From the NCBI RefSeq assembly GCF_022790535.1, contig NZ_LOHG01000006.1, forward strand, positions 240,731 through 304,730: 64,000 nt of DNA, given 5' to 3'. Below are positions 17,117-26,106 of this stretch, piece by piece (the first letter of the stretch is position 1; each line of letters starts with the position of its first letter). The notes beneath the pieces are model-generated. The model did no database searches, was not told where the DNA came from, and was given only the letters and a program-made list of their open reading frames with translations. Position numbers and translations under genes: made by a program. Origin of the DNA: Pseudomonas maioricensis. Its GTDB lineage: Bacteria > Pseudomonadota > Gammaproteobacteria > Pseudomonadales > Pseudomonadaceae.

Positions 17117-17653
17117 CTAGCCTCCTGGCACGGGTTTTTTGTCCGAACCTTCATGCACATGCGTGACCAGGCTGACGCCCGCAGCGACCTGATCGCCCGA
17201 CGACTCGATGCGCCCGGTGGTGCTGATCAGCGGTGTGTCGAAAGTCACGCCATCGCTCGCCTTCACACTGAAGTTTGTGGTGTTCAGATCCACGGAATCG
17301 GCGGCATTGATCTGCAACGTCAGGGTCTGCAACTCGATGACGCGATTGCGTTTGAAGTGGATGAAATCCCCCTCATCGGTGTGCAGCGCCACTTCGCCGT
17401 TCTTCAGACCGGTGAGGCGAAAGCGCCGGTCCGAAACACAGATCACCACGCCGTGCGATCGGTCGCCGCCGATAAAAGCGGTCAGGCCCTCCGCGCCGGG
17501 ATGCGGATTGGAGGTGTAGCCATACGGCTCGAAGTGTTCGAGACCGTCCTTCACTTCGTTTGCGGTCAGGGTCATTTGCAGGGACTGAATCGCCCCGGCC
17601 GGGTTGACCAGATTGACGACTCCGCGGACGAGCGTGTTCAGCAGCTCTCTCAT
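17117..17653 (-). CDS. Baseplate spike protein (Mu gp45-like, gpV family)
   Basis: Protein of 178 aa. An N-terminal OB-fold region with LEHFEPYGYTSNPHPGAEGL leads into a beta-helical spike region built of short repeats (LQTLTLQINAADSVDLNT). It ends in a His-containing VTHVHEGSDKKPVPGG, a motif of spike tips that coordinate metal. This is the membrane-piercing central spike carried at the end of the tube. Its length matches Mu gp45. It lies between the gpP and gp46 genes, as in Mu. Confidence 0.9.
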   Translation of the reverse strand: MRELLNTLVRGVVNLVNPAGAIQSLQMTLTANEVKDGLEHFEPYGYTSNPHPGAEGLTAFIGGDRSHGVVICVSDRRFRLTGLKNGEVALHTDEGDFIHFKRNRVIELQTLTLQINAADSVDLNTTNFSVKASDGVTFDTPLISTTGRIESSGDQVAAGVSLVTHVHEGSDKKPVPGG

Positions 17654-17706
17654 GTCGAAGGCTTCCAGTAGGTAATAAAAGTGGGTGAGCGATGGTTTAC
17701 GTGGCG

Positions 17707-18741
17707 TTACTCAAGCTTTTTGGGCTCAGGTAGAAACGCTTCGATGGGCGCGACCGTGAGGTCTGCGGTGGTGCCGCTTTCCCCGAGGTTGTACTGGATC
17801 TGGCTGATCAGCATTTCCTGGTCATCACCGATCAAATGATCGACGATGCGCACGATCATGTTTTCCCGCCACAGGTCCCCGTTCGATTGCCGCCACCCCT
17901 GAATCTTGTAGGTGCGGGTCAACGCCTTGCCCTTGCGGCTGGCGCGTTCCCAGTCGGCGCGAGATTGAGCGAGTGTCTGGGTCAACTGGTTCTGCTCATG
18001 AATGTGCTTGAGCCGCTTGCGTGGCGGCGTGTCGTCGAAGGCTAAGGCCTCGACCTGCGCTGCTGCACTGGCGGGTTCGTTATCCTCCCGCTTACGCTGA
18101 CCCGTTACACGGTATTGAGAGAACACTCCGGAATAGTCCAACTGCGCAGAGCCAGTGAGAATATTCTTCCCTAGCTCCAGACGGTCAACCGCTCGACCGC
18201 TGCTGCCGGGAGCAACAATCACTAAATGCCCCTCGCCGTCATCGGTGGAAAACAACCTGGACAGCGTGAGCAATTTGTCGATGGACTCGAACACCGTTTC
18301 GCCAGGGGTACTGTGGTGACTTTCGAGCTTGGCAGTCTGTGCCACCTCACTGAGCACCTTGATCCCATAGGGTTCGGCCAGCGCTTGAACAATGTCCTGC
18401 ACGCTCTGTTTATTCCACTGAGTAACATCCCCTGTTACCGCGCAATCCACCAGATCCGCCGTCAGCGACCGCCCGGCAATCGAGCGGGTCACGCTATTGG
18501 CGTCGTAGCTGACCGGGGTCGAATACACGTGTCCCGTCAGCACAAGATCCGCGCCAATGCGAACTTCACAACGGGCGCCTTGCTTGACCTCAACTTCCAT
18601 GTCCTTGCCCGGCCAGCGCCAGGACACGCCCAAGGTAAACGTCCGCGCCTGCTGCTCAATACCGGCAGAGATGCTGACTGTTTTCCATCCACGGTAATCC
18701 GTGCCATCAACGCTGAGCGTGACGACGTTTTGCGAGTCCAT
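17707..18741 (-). CDS. Baseplate hub protein (Mu gpP-like)
   Basis: Protein of 344 aa starting MDSQNVVTLSVDGTDYRGWK. It has the features of the Mu gpP/COG4379 family: early beta strands, the central RSLTADLVDCAV, QNIV-like QSVQDIVQALAEPYGIKV, and LSRLFSTDDGEGHLVI. It is the counterpart of T4 gp27/P2 gpD, the hub on which the spike sits. Start is 4 bp after the gpN stop. A 53-bp gap separates it from gp45, the largest gap in this part of the operon. Confidence 0.9.
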   Translation of the reverse strand: MDSQNVVTLSVDGTDYRGWKTVSISAGIEQQARTFTLGVSWRWPGKDMEVEVKQGARCEVRIGADLVLTGHVYSTPVSYDANSVTRSIAGRSLTADLVDCAVTGDVTQWNKQSVQDIVQALAEPYGIKVLSEVAQTAKLESHHSTPGETVFESIDKLLTLSRLFSTDDGEGHLVIVAPGSSGRAVDRLELGKNILTGSAQLDYSGVFSQYRVTGQRKREDNEPASAAAQVEALAFDDTPPRKRLKHIHEQNQLTQTLAQSRADWERASRKGKALTRTYKIQGWRQSNGDLWRENMIVRIVDHLIGDDQEMLISQIQYNLGESGTTADLTVAPIEAFLPEPKKLE

Positions 18742-18744
18742 GGG

Positions 18745-19986
18745 TTACTCCTGAGCGACTTGAAGGGTCGCCGCTGGCAAGAAGCCTGGGTGAGAAATGC
18801 TGTTACGCGCGACGATTTCATCGCCACGTGTGGCATCGGCAAATTGCCTGAAGGCCAGCACCACAGCGGGTACCGATTCTTTGGGCGTCACATCAACGAG
18901 GTTTACCCCTGAACGCGCAACGGCGGTCAGGTGCTCCCTCATACGTTTGCGAACCGCTTCAATGCGCTCGAAGTGCTCGTGACCAGCGAGCAGCGCCGCT
19001 TGCCAAAGAGCATCGCCGAGAGCATCACGCAGTTGCATGATGTCGGCCGCCACCGGTACTTCGGGACGCGCCACGGGCGTTGCAACCTGCTGCTCGAGGC
19101 TGGGTACCCCCGGCAACGCCGCAGGCGCTGCAACCACCGGCATGGCCGAGGCCAGACGGAGGGCATCGGCCAGCACCACATCACGCACCAACTCACGCGT
19201 AGCGGTGACGGTTGCGACCGTGGCGACACCTCCCGCAGCCGTCGCCGGACTCACCAGCCCAAGCACCGTTTCCACCTTGGTCATGGCCTGGCGTTGCGAG
19301 GTTTTGAAGCGATCAAACTCGCCAGTCATGCTGGAGAATTGCGCCCCCAGCATCGTTGACAGGTTTTCCGGAAAGTTGGCCAGGGTGTCGGCCAGCGAAG
19401 CCGCCGAACTGACAAAACCGGTCAACTGACTGAACTCACGCTGAATAGCCAACTGCACACCGGCGACACCATTTTGTAGCGCCGTCATGCTGATTTGCGC
19501 TTTGTTGACCCGTACCATCGCGCTCTTGTATCGGGCCAATGCTGAATCCAGAAAACTTTCGTTCTCCATCTCCAGCAGCCTGGCGGTATTGGCCACGCCC
19601 ACCGGGTAGCCCTTTTCACCAGCCTCCACGAACGACAGGGAAAACCTCGCGATCCCGCCTTCGGCCCGCGCCTGTTTGACCTGACAGCCCTCAGTCGCAG
19701 TCACGGTCATGCGCCCGAACCAAGGGTGAATCAACTCCCCTGATCCGGGTTGATCGAGTGCGTGCAACAGGTTGTCACGCTGCACAAAGCAGTCGTCTCC
19801 GATGACAAAAGCCTCGAAGGTTATCGCCCGGGTTTTGCGCCCCATGTCTTCGACCAAAGGCCGATCACGCTGGGGATATTCATGCAACTGCGTACGCCGC
19901 CCCACTACCGTACTGTCACTGTCGACCCAAAAGCCGACACCACGGAACGAAGCAGACTGCAGGTCATCCCGCCAAGTCTTGCTCAT
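18745..19986 (-). CDS. Tail/DNA circularisation protein (Mu gpN-like)
   Basis: Protein of 413 aa. The N-terminal third (WRDDLQSASFRGVGFWVDS, HEYPQRDRPLVEDMGRKTR) is the 'DNA circularisation N-terminal' domain found in Mu gpN and relatives. In contractile tails it is a hub-associated structural protein, not an enzyme. A long helical middle section and an Ala/Pro-rich linker follow. It sits between the tape measure and hub genes, as in Mu. The name reflects family history; a DNA role is not expected in a particle that carries no DNA. Confidence 0.9.
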   Translation of the reverse strand: MSKTWRDDLQSASFRGVGFWVDSDSTVVGRRTQLHEYPQRDRPLVEDMGRKTRAITFEAFVIGDDCFVQRDNLLHALDQPGSGELIHPWFGRMTVTATEGCQVKQARAEGGIARFSLSFVEAGEKGYPVGVANTARLLEMENESFLDSALARYKSAMVRVNKAQISMTALQNGVAGVQLAIQREFSQLTGFVSSAASLADTLANFPENLSTMLGAQFSSMTGEFDRFKTSQRQAMTKVETVLGLVSPATAAGGVATVATVTATRELVRDVVLADALRLASAMPVVAAPAALPGVPSLEQQVATPVARPEVPVAADIMQLRDALGDALWQAALLAGHEHFERIEAVRKRMREHLTAVARSGVNLVDVTPKESVPAVVLAFRQFADATRGDEIVARNSISHPGFLPAATLQVAQE

Positions 19987-20010
19987 GTCGCTGTCCTTTA
20001 TTTCGAGAGG

Positions 20011-22161
20011 CTACTGCTGCGAGAGGCTGCGAACGCCCCTTTGCGATATCGAGAAGCCCGGCTGATTGGTTTGAGCCTCGCCAACGGTGGTGCCCGGCGG
20101 CGCGTTCTGGAACTGCACGGTCAACGCGCCCTGCAGATTCGTACGGTTGTTGGCCGCTGCCTGCTGATTGAGTGACCCGGCCATGATCAGGCTGCCGGGC
20201 GCACCGCCTTGCTCAGGTGAACGCAACAGTGAAGCGGCTGATGCACCGCCCTGAGTGAGATTGCGCTGTGCCTGTTCGTCGCGGACCGCCTGGGCAGCGT
20301 TGGTCATTAAAAACTGTCCGGTGCCACCGCCGACGCCTATGTTTGCCTTGCGCTGATCGGCGGCAAACTGACTCATTTCATCGGTGGCGCCCTTGATCAA
20401 GCCGCCGCCAAACAACGCCATCATGGGTTCGAAGATGGTTTTCACTTCCCCCCAAAGCTCTTTAACCCAGGTGACTACCGGTTCCCAGCGCTGTTTGATC
20501 ATCTCCAACGGAGACCAGTCAAAGACGCTAACCAGAAAACCGGTAAACGTTGATGTGAGTTCCGTCACCCCATTCCAGATCGTCCCGAACGTCTCAGCGA
20601 CAGGCCCCCACATTTCGATAACCTTAGCCACGGGTGGCCAGTCAAAAATACCACTGAGGTAGTTCATGAATGGGGACGTTACTGCCTTGACCACATCCCA
20701 CAGCGCACTGAAAAAACCTTTCAATGGCTCCCAGTTCTCGATGATTGCGCCCAACGGCGACCAGGAAAAAATCGTCTTTATCCCTTCCCAGGCCATCATT
20801 GCTGCCGCCTGAATCGTCGCCCAGACCGCCTTGAAAAACGCAGCAACCGATGACCAATTGGCAATCAACAAGCCTGCTGCCAGAGCAATCCCACGAACGA
20901 TGAGCCCCACAGGATTATTACCAATAACAGCGCTCATAAAGGCGCTGGCAACCGTCGCCGCGACCACCGCCAAACGCAGGAGCGTAAAGCCCGCTGCCGC
21001 CCCGGCGATGCTTCTGACCAGCCCGGGATTGGCCTCGGTAAACTCTGAAACCTTGCTGATCAACGGTCCGATCGTGCCGAGGAAATCGTTGACCGGCGGC
21101 AACAGCGCTGAACCGATGGCAATCCCCAAACGCGTTGTGTGGTTATCCATCACCTGCAGCCGACTGGCGGTTGTCTCCGCGGTGGCGGCATAAGCTTCCT
21201 GTACCGATCCCGCATACTGCTGACTGTTGCCGACCAGCTGGAAATTCCGCGACAGCGTGTCGAGATCAGTCAGTAGCGGAGCAGCCGATTGATCACCAAA
21301 CAACTGCGACAACATCGCGCCCTGCTTGCCCTTCTCCAGCGCATTCAGCTTGGTCAGTACATTGCTGATCGTGCCTTCGGCGTCTGCGGACATGCCTTCA
21401 GACACCGCTTGCGCGTCCAGCCCCAACGCCTTGAACGCCTGCTTCTGGCCCTCGGTTGCGAGAGTGCCTGCGTTCAGTGTTTGCGCAAAATTGCGCATGC
21501 TGCTCGCGGCCGCCTCTTCGGAAGTGCCACCCTTGGCGAACACAGCGCCCATTGCGGCGGCCTGCCCCGAGCTCAATCCGGACGAACCTGCGGCGGTGAC
21601 GATCCGGGAAACTTTCCCCGCGTCCACACCCCCGGCTTTCCCCAACTGAGTGATCTGGTCGGCCAGGGCCATGGCTTCCGTCTGGTTCAGTTTGAAGTCT
21701 GTCCGCCATGACGCCATCATCGCGCCGGACTGTTCCCCGGTCTGATCGAAGGCAATACCCATCTTCAAGGCATCTTCGGCGAACGCTTTCAGTTCCTCTC
21801 GGGCAATGCCCGACTTTCCCCCCAACGCAAACACTTGCGCGATGCCCGCAGCGGACACCGGCAATTTTTCCGACAGGTCGAGCACGTCCTTGCTCATCGC
21901 CTTGAACTGCTCGGGGGTTTGAAAATCAACCGCCCGCCTGACCTTGACCATGGAGCTTTCAAAGGCAATAGCGGCTTTAGCGCCATCAATGAAGGGCTTC
22001 ATCAGCCCCTCCTTGCCGGTCAAAGTATCCATGAAGGGAATGTTGCCCAAGGCGCTCAAGGATTTACTCAGGGTCGATGCTTCTTTCTGCGCGCCTTTGA
22101 GCTGGAGCGACAACTGATCGATGCCAGTGACCACCATCGCGACTTGAAGTTTGTTAGCCAT
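20011..22161 (-). CDS. Phage tail tape measure protein
   Basis: Protein of 716 aa. The N-terminal third is a TP901-type tape-measure core (AAGIAQVFALGGKSGIA, QMDNHTTRLGIAIGSALLP-like segment). Hydrophobic helices lie near 385-420. Four short tandem repeats of the W-x-P-L/V-x-x-I/V-x-x-W type follow (FSWSPLGAIIENWEPLKGFF, FDWPPVAKVIEMWGPVAE, FDWSPLEMIKQRWEPVV). Tail length scales with tape length; the common 1.5 angstrom per residue rule would give roughly 100 nm. The ATG at 22161 overlaps the frameshifted chaperone gene by 8 bp. Confidence 0.93.
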   Translation of the reverse strand: MANKLQVAMVVTGIDQLSLQLKGAQKEASTLSKSLSALGNIPFMDTLTGKEGLMKPFIDGAKAAIAFESSMVKVRRAVDFQTPEQFKAMSKDVLDLSEKLPVSAAGIAQVFALGGKSGIAREELKAFAEDALKMGIAFDQTGEQSGAMMASWRTDFKLNQTEAMALADQITQLGKAGGVDAGKVSRIVTAAGSSGLSSGQAAAMGAVFAKGGTSEEAAASSMRNFAQTLNAGTLATEGQKQAFKALGLDAQAVSEGMSADAEGTISNVLTKLNALEKGKQGAMLSQLFGDQSAAPLLTDLDTLSRNFQLVGNSQQYAGSVQEAYAATAETTASRLQVMDNHTTRLGIAIGSALLPPVNDFLGTIGPLISKVSEFTEANPGLVRSIAGAAAGFTLLRLAVVAATVASAFMSAVIGNNPVGLIVRGIALAAGLLIANWSSVAAFFKAVWATIQAAAMMAWEGIKTIFSWSPLGAIIENWEPLKGFFSALWDVVKAVTSPFMNYLSGIFDWPPVAKVIEMWGPVAETFGTIWNGVTELTSTFTGFLVSVFDWSPLEMIKQRWEPVVTWVKELWGEVKTIFEPMMALFGGGLIKGATDEMSQFAADQRKANIGVGGGTGQFLMTNAAQAVRDEQAQRNLTQGGASAASLLRSPEQGGAPGSLIMAGSLNQQAAANNRTNLQGALTVQFQNAPPGTTVGEAQTNQPGFSISQRGVRSLSQQ

Positions 22162-22593
22162 TATTCCCCCGTTGCTCTTCGAGTATTCGAAAGGCGTGCC
22201 ACTCGCTTTCCAGAATTACATCCAAAGGTCTTCCCATGAGCACCTCAGGGTCCGACCTCCAGAAGTAAGCGAGGTCGTACACCACACCGATCAGGTCGGC
22301 GACGCCACCGAAGCGCTCTGCAGGAAAAAACCGATGATTTTCCACACCAGGCTGTTCAGGTCCGCCAGGTCCAGTTGGTTGACTGACCCCGCCGGAATGG
22401 CTGCACACACCGCGATGTATTTGCACGCTGCTTCGATATCCGCCACCGGCATCGACGAATCGGAAAGCGTGTAAGGCAGCACCTTGATCGCCCGGCATTC
22501 TTCAGCCGTCGGGCGACGCAGGTGCAGCTCAGTGAGTTCCTGACCGTGTGCCTTGATGGCGACGGCCAGGGTAAAGGTCTCTTTGCTCATCAC
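22154..22593 (-). CDS. Tail assembly chaperone, predicted -1 frameshift product
   Basis: The first 90 residues are those of the short chaperone. Ribosomes that slip back one base at T-TTT-TTC (22330 to 22324) would then read 56 further codons to the stop at 22154. This gives a 146-residue fusion whose tail contains GVVYDLAYFWRSDPEVLMG. The open downstream frame has no start of its own with a ribosome site and ends inside the tape measure start. This mirrors lambda gpG/gpGT, where the extended form recruits tube subunits to the tape measure. The slip itself is inferred. Confidence 0.8.
22291..22593 (-). CDS. Tail assembly chaperone, short form
   Basis: Small soluble helical protein of 100 aa (KETFTLAVAIKAHGQELTEL, RRPTAEECRAIKVLP), in the tube-to-tape-measure slot where tail chaperones always lie. 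Its ATG overlaps the tube stop by 4 bp; a second ATG follows directly at 22590. It should bind the tape measure during tube assembly and be absent from the finished particle. Codons 88-90 read GGT TTT TTC, forming the slippery heptamer T-TTT-TTC used for the extended form. Confidence 0.85.
   Translation of the reverse strand: MMSKETFTLAVAIKAHGQELTELHLRRPTAEECRAIKVLPYTLSDSSMPVADIEAACKYIAVCAAIPAGSVNQLDLADLNSLVWKIIGFFLQSASVASPT
22324..22330 (-). promoter_or_regulatory. Programmed -1 frameshift site
   Basis: The heptamer TTTTTTC is in the X-XXY-YYZ phase relative to the chaperone frame (codons 88-90). It is a canonical slippery sequence, and the -1 frame stays open for 56 codons afterwards. Confidence 0.8.
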
Positions 22594-22937
22594 TGCCAGT
22601 CCCCCGAGATGCCTTCGAATTTGAGGCTGACCTTGCCGTCCTCACTCGAGCTGGTCATGTCATCCACCGCGTACGCGCCGCTGAGCACGTAAGTGGTGCC
22701 GTCGTTGAACTCGGCGGTGACCGTCATGTTCGTGCCAGTCTCGATTTTTGCCCGAGGGAAATCGACGGTACGAATCGCGTCAACTTTGATGAACGGCGTG
22801 ACTTCGTTTTCCTTGAAGTAGCCGACCACGACGGTTTCACGCTTGACCCGGGACATCGGTACTTCTACCGCGCCCGTGATAACCAGCTGTTCGCCGTCGA
22901 CCTTGATGTAGCAAGTACCCGCAACTTTCTGACCCAT
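22590..22937 (-). CDS. Tail tube protein
   Basis: Protein of 115 aa, MGQKVAGTCYIKVDGEQL onward. It is the short beta-barrel tube family of Mu-type contractile tails, with the usual GxxYxxxxG start and a C-terminal KVSLKFEGISGDWQ. The start at 22937 has GGAG 6-7 bp upstream; the earlier in-frame start at 22964 falls within a terminator hairpin. It stacks in hexameric rings inside the sheath and is topped by the spike. A terminator-like hairpin lies between sheath and tube genes, so tube may be transcribed at a different level from sheath. Confidence 0.88.
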   Translation of the reverse strand: MGQKVAGTCYIKVDGEQLVITGAVEVPMSRVKRETVVVGYFKENEVTPFIKVDAIRTVDFPRAKIETGTNMTVTAEFNDGTTYVLSGAYAVDDMTSSSEDGKVSLKFEGISGDWQ

Positions 22938-22950
22938 GTGAATCTCCACT

Positions 22951-22975
22951 AAAAAAGCCCGCACAGGGCGGGCTT
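22951..22975 (-). terminator. Intrinsic terminator between sheath and tube genes
   Basis: On the minus strand AAGCCCGC pairs with GCGGGCTT around a 5-nt loop, followed by six T residues. It lies just after the sheath stop and before the tube ribosome site. It may attenuate, not end, the operon. Confidence 0.8.
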
Positions 22976-22998
22976 GGAATGACGTTTGATTAAGCGGC

Positions 22999-24495
22999 TC
23001 AGGCCGCGTCGGAATACTGCAGACGGAACTGATACAACAGCGCGAACACGCGCAGTTGGTTGACCAGATCCGGTGGATACAGCACGTTCAGGCGATTCGG
23101 GTTAGTCGCGTCGCGCTCAACGATCAGGTTGTCCTTGAAGGCGTCGATGTTCTCGACAATCCCCAAACGCACCAGCTCGCCATAAGCAGCGATCAGCTCA
23201 CCGCGAATCACCTTCGGGGTCACCATGCGCTGGCCGGGGCCAAATTTGGTGCCGTCGTTCGCCAGTTTGTGACGACCGTATTTGCTGGTGATCCGGGTGC
23301 GCAGGAAACGCAGTACATACGCCGACTGGTGCAGCGGCTCGCTGTCCAGGTACGAGTCATCCGGCTGGTTGTACGCGTTACGCTGATACGTGGTGATCGC
23401 CCGCTGGATACGCATCGCGCTGCCCGAATATTCGAACGTGGCGATGCCGCTGCCCAGCAACGACTGGTATTCATCCAGCATGAACCGGTCACTGACCGCA
23501 GCAGGCTCGATGGCCCCCAACTCACCCGATTGCGTCGGGCATGCAGGGTCGGCGCTGATGAACACGGCGGTGCGTGCACTGAACTGAGCAGCGACTTCCC
23601 ATACCGGCTGCGGAATGCTTTTTTCCATGGCGCCAATAGACACCGAAGGGTCATTGCGCAGCTTGCCTGCAGCTACCAAAGCACCCAACGTCCCGCGCTT
23701 GGCGCTATAAACCCGACCGTAGATCTGCTTCGCCCAGGACCAGCGCCCCGAGGTGAAATCCATGGTGGATTTCCAGTAATCCAGCGTTGCAGCGTCGGTC
23801 CATGGCTGGCTGATGAACTCGAACGGCTCATCGCCGAGCGCGGCCAGCGCGGCGGCCATTTCCGGCGTACCCACACCACCGGCCATCGCAGCCAAAACGA
23901 CTTCCAGACCGGCTGGCAGTTGCTCGCCATTGGCGGCACCCAGTCGGTTGAAGCTCAACTGGATATCGTTGCCCAGCTCGCCTTTGAACTTGCTGACCAG
24001 CGTCACGACGCCCGCTTCGGCGGTGGCAGTAACCGGCAGATCGGTGGCCGCATTGATAGCGCTCAGCAAAGCAGTAGCTGCATCAGCGGCCGTGGCCAGT
24101 TCAGGCACGATGGCTCGCACACGCACGCCACCCACGTACAGGTTCAGCAGGCCGGCCGCCGTGGCGGTACCGGTCAGCGTGACCTTGCCTAGAGCATTGG
24201 TGCCGGACTCGATCTTGAGTGGCAGGCACCAGACTTCGCCCGCAACATCGATCTTGCGATGCGCGGCGTGCATGGCCCACAACATCGAACCGGCGCCGCC
24301 AATGGAGCGCGCTTCGGTACTGCGCGAGATCAGCACCAGGCGGCCGATGTCTTCGCTGGTGGCATCGTCGTTGACCTGACCAATGATCAGACGTCGCAGA
24401 CTGGAAGCACCGCTGTTGGCCATCGAGTTATCAAGCTCGGCGTAGAACAGTGGTACACGAAGATCGGATGGAATCTGGCTGAAACCTACAGTCAT
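22999..24495 (-). CDS. Contractile tail sheath protein
   Basis: Protein of 498 aa with the Mu gpL/sheath family pattern. It has an N-terminal SQIPSDLRVPLFYAELDNS, a central variable insertion, and a conserved C-terminal half (YQRNAYNQPDDSYLDSEPLHQ, RTRITSKYGRHKLANDGTKF, PDLVNQLRVFALLYQFRLQ). The last part is the interlocking region that joins neighbouring subunits. Its presence makes the particle contractile (R-type), not flexible (F-type). Its ATG overlaps the gp38-like stop by 4 bp. Confidence 0.95.
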   Translation of the reverse strand: MTVGFSQIPSDLRVPLFYAELDNSMANSGASSLRRLIIGQVNDDATSEDIGRLVLISRSTEARSIGGAGSMLWAMHAAHRKIDVAGEVWCLPLKIESGTNALGKVTLTGTATAAGLLNLYVGGVRVRAIVPELATAADAATALLSAINAATDLPVTATAEAGVVTLVSKFKGELGNDIQLSFNRLGAANGEQLPAGLEVVLAAMAGGVGTPEMAAALAALGDEPFEFISQPWTDAATLDYWKSTMDFTSGRWSWAKQIYGRVYSAKRGTLGALVAAGKLRNDPSVSIGAMEKSIPQPVWEVAAQFSARTAVFISADPACPTQSGELGAIEPAAVSDRFMLDEYQSLLGSGIATFEYSGSAMRIQRAITTYQRNAYNQPDDSYLDSEPLHQSAYVLRFLRTRITSKYGRHKLANDGTKFGPGQRMVTPKVIRGELIAAYGELVRLGIVENIDAFKDNLIVERDATNPNRLNVLYPPDLVNQLRVFALLYQFRLQYSDAA

Positions 24496-24686
24496 TTGGC
24501 GGCACTCCCTTTCGCTTTGGGCTGGCTCGGAGCCGTACCCACGATTACTACGTCTGCATCATTGATCCGTCGCTGCCAAAAGGCAGTCAGCGGTACTTCA
24601 TAGCCCTCGGCGGGCAGCAGTTCGCCACCCCGGGCCGGATCCGGAACAGCCCGGCCTTCGGCAGGTTTCACATGTACTCGTTTCAC
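24492..24686 (-). CDS. DUF2635 family protein (Mu gp38-like)
   Basis: Small protein of 64 aa, KRVHVKPAEGRAVPDPARGG followed by GYEVPLTAFWQRRINDADV. The pattern KPxxGxxVPDP...G...VP...yWxRRxxDGDV is the DUF2635 signature, found directly upstream of the sheath gene in Mu-like phages and tailocins. The role is unknown; structural association with the sheath has been suggested by position only. Overlaps of 4 bp on both sides place it firmly in the operon. Confidence 0.87.
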   Translation of the reverse strand: MKRVHVKPAEGRAVPDPARGGELLPAEGYEVPLTAFWQRRINDADVVIVGTAPSQPKAKGSAAK

Positions 24687-25273
24687 TGGGGTATATCCTC
24701 ACGGGTTTGAAATTCGATGCGGCCATCGGGGCCGCGATCTGTCAGGTTTTGATCGACCATGGGGTCAATGAAGTCGATGTCCATATCGACTCCCTCAAGC
24801 AGTGGCAGGCCATCGTTGAGCTGCTCCTGCCACGTTTCGGGAGGCCCTGCCGGGTCACTGCGACCCAGCATGAACTCGGTGAAAAAGCGGAACTGGTAAA
24901 CCACCCGGTTATCGTCAATCAGCAACATCGAGCTGCCGCTGTACTGCAAGGGATCGTCTTCAGCTTCAGGCTGAAAGCCCACCAGAGCGGCCCATAGCTG
25001 AACGCGAATGCTGTGAAGTTCCTGAGTCGCGGCCTGGCCGTATTGATCACCGTTAGCCAGTGCCACATTGATCAGGTACTGCTCACGAACGATGTGCCGG
25101 ACCACATTGGTGGTGGATTCCTGTGCGGTATCACCCGCCGTCAGGACATAGGCGGCGGGCATCGCCAGTTGGTCGTCGGTACGGGCGCTGTCCCACTGCA
25201 GGCCACCGGCGACACGGCCTTGAAAACCGGGGCAGCGCTGGCTTATCTGCGCAATCAAAGTTGTTACGTTCAT
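24683..25273 (-). CDS. Tail terminator-like protein (Mu gp37-like)
   Basis: Protein of 196 aa with the gp37/DUF1834 family pattern: IAQISQRCPGFQGRVAGGLQ, then QLAMPAAYVLTAGDT and QYLINVALANGDQYGQAA, then ALVGFQPEAEDDPLQYSGSSML. It should cap the tail tube and sheath, a role that remains necessary in a headless particle. It is the first gene of the main structural operon. A 12-bp direct repeat (TCAGAACTCCAG, 25275-25286 and 25289-25300) duplicates the CTGGAGTTCTGA ribosome-site region upstream of its ATG. Confidence 0.85.
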   Translation of the reverse strand: MNVTTLIAQISQRCPGFQGRVAGGLQWDSARTDDQLAMPAAYVLTAGDTAQESTTNVVRHIVREQYLINVALANGDQYGQAATQELHSIRVQLWAALVGFQPEAEDDPLQYSGSSMLLIDDNRVVYQFRFFTEFMLGRSDPAGPPETWQEQLNDGLPLLEGVDMDIDFIDPMVDQNLTDRGPDGRIEFQTREDIPQ

Positions 25274-25299
25274 CTCAGAACTCCAGTTTCAGAACTCCA

Positions 25300-25328
25300 G
25301 ACACAACAAAGCCCCGGGAACGGGGCTT
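25300..25328 (-). terminator. Intrinsic terminator after the secreted-protein gene
   Basis: AAGCCCCG (25309-25316) pairs with CGGGGCTT (25321-25328), followed on the minus strand by a T-rich tract (TTTGTTGTGT). Sequence around it resembles that around the terminator at 26385, as if the two were duplicates flanking an insert. Confidence 0.65.
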
Positions 25329-25461
25329 CGTAATGGTCGTAAAAATGGCTCAGCAGGCCTCGTGGATCGGGGCTTTCTGAGGGTCCGAGGGATTGGGAAA
25401 ATCGTTAAATCAGCAGTCCGACATCTTCGCCGGCTGCTTATAGACCTACGACGTATCGTTG

Positions 25462-26103
25462 TTAGTTGGTGATTAACAGATCCAGACTGGTAGCGTCGCA
25501 GGAATAGTCGCCTTTGTTGTCGAACACGAAATACAAAGGAGCACCGGTAGTAACCGGAATAGCATCCTCGCTTACCACGGCGCTACCGCCATTCGGGAGG
25601 TCGTAAGTCTTAATCTCAGAGTCACCAGACTTGATGATCAAGGCAATGCCGTTGCCGCAGGACGTATGCAAATCATTCACTCGGCCGTGAACACTGATCG
25701 ACCCATTAATTGGACTCGTCCAGCGAATAATCGACTGGGTGCTATTGCCTGGATGCAACGTGGCATCGCCTTGCTTGAGGACGAAGCTGCCGCCACTTCC
25801 CGAAAAGCCGTAATCAGATTTCGGAATGGCAATCCAGCCGCCAGTGGCCGTGTTCTGCCAGCAGGTTGCCGGAGAGGCACCGCACTGATCTGCCGCAAAA
25901 GAAGGCATGGCGGTGTAGTTCGCCGACGAACCTCCGCCCGCCGCACTTTGCATGAATGCCCAAGCTGAGCCAGCGGGTGCACTCTCCTTCATCAAATACA
26001 TATCACGAGCCAGGTTCCACGACTGAGCCGCAGCCCAGGTATTTACAGAAACAAAGGACGACAGCAAGGCCGTCACCAACAGAAGCTTTTTGTACAGTTT
26101 CAT
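25462..26103 (-). CDS. Secreted protein of unknown function inside the tailocin
   Basis: Protein of 213 aa. A clear signal peptide MKLYKKLLLVTALLSSFVSV ends near WAAA (about residue 26). The mature chain has four cysteines (QCG, TCW, SCG, SCD), suggesting two disulphides. The last 100 residues alternate like a beta-sandwich of carbohydrate-binding type (IIRWTSPINGSISVHGRVND, APLYFVFDNKGDYSCDAT). I do not recognise a family. It lies 3 bp after com in the position that mom has in phage Mu, and the pair is bracketed by terminators, a moron layout. Its ribosome site AGGTGA overlaps the com stop. Possible roles include envelope binding or protection of the producer; no enzyme motif is seen. Confidence 0.75.
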   Translation of the reverse strand: MKLYKKLLLVTALLSSFVSVNTWAAAQSWNLARDMYLMKESAPAGSAWAFMQSAAGGGSSANYTAMPSFAADQCGASPATCWQNTATGGWIAIPKSDYGFSGSGGSFVLKQGDATLHPGNSTQSIIRWTSPINGSISVHGRVNDLHTSCGNGIALIIKSGDSEIKTYDLPNGGSAVVSEDAIPVTTGAPLYFVFDNKGDYSCDATSLDLLITN

Positions 26104-26106
26104 AGT

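Noticed and set aside
23056..24192. 378-codon frame opposite the sheath gene
   Set aside because: Shadow of the sheath coding sequence; no ribosome site or domain.
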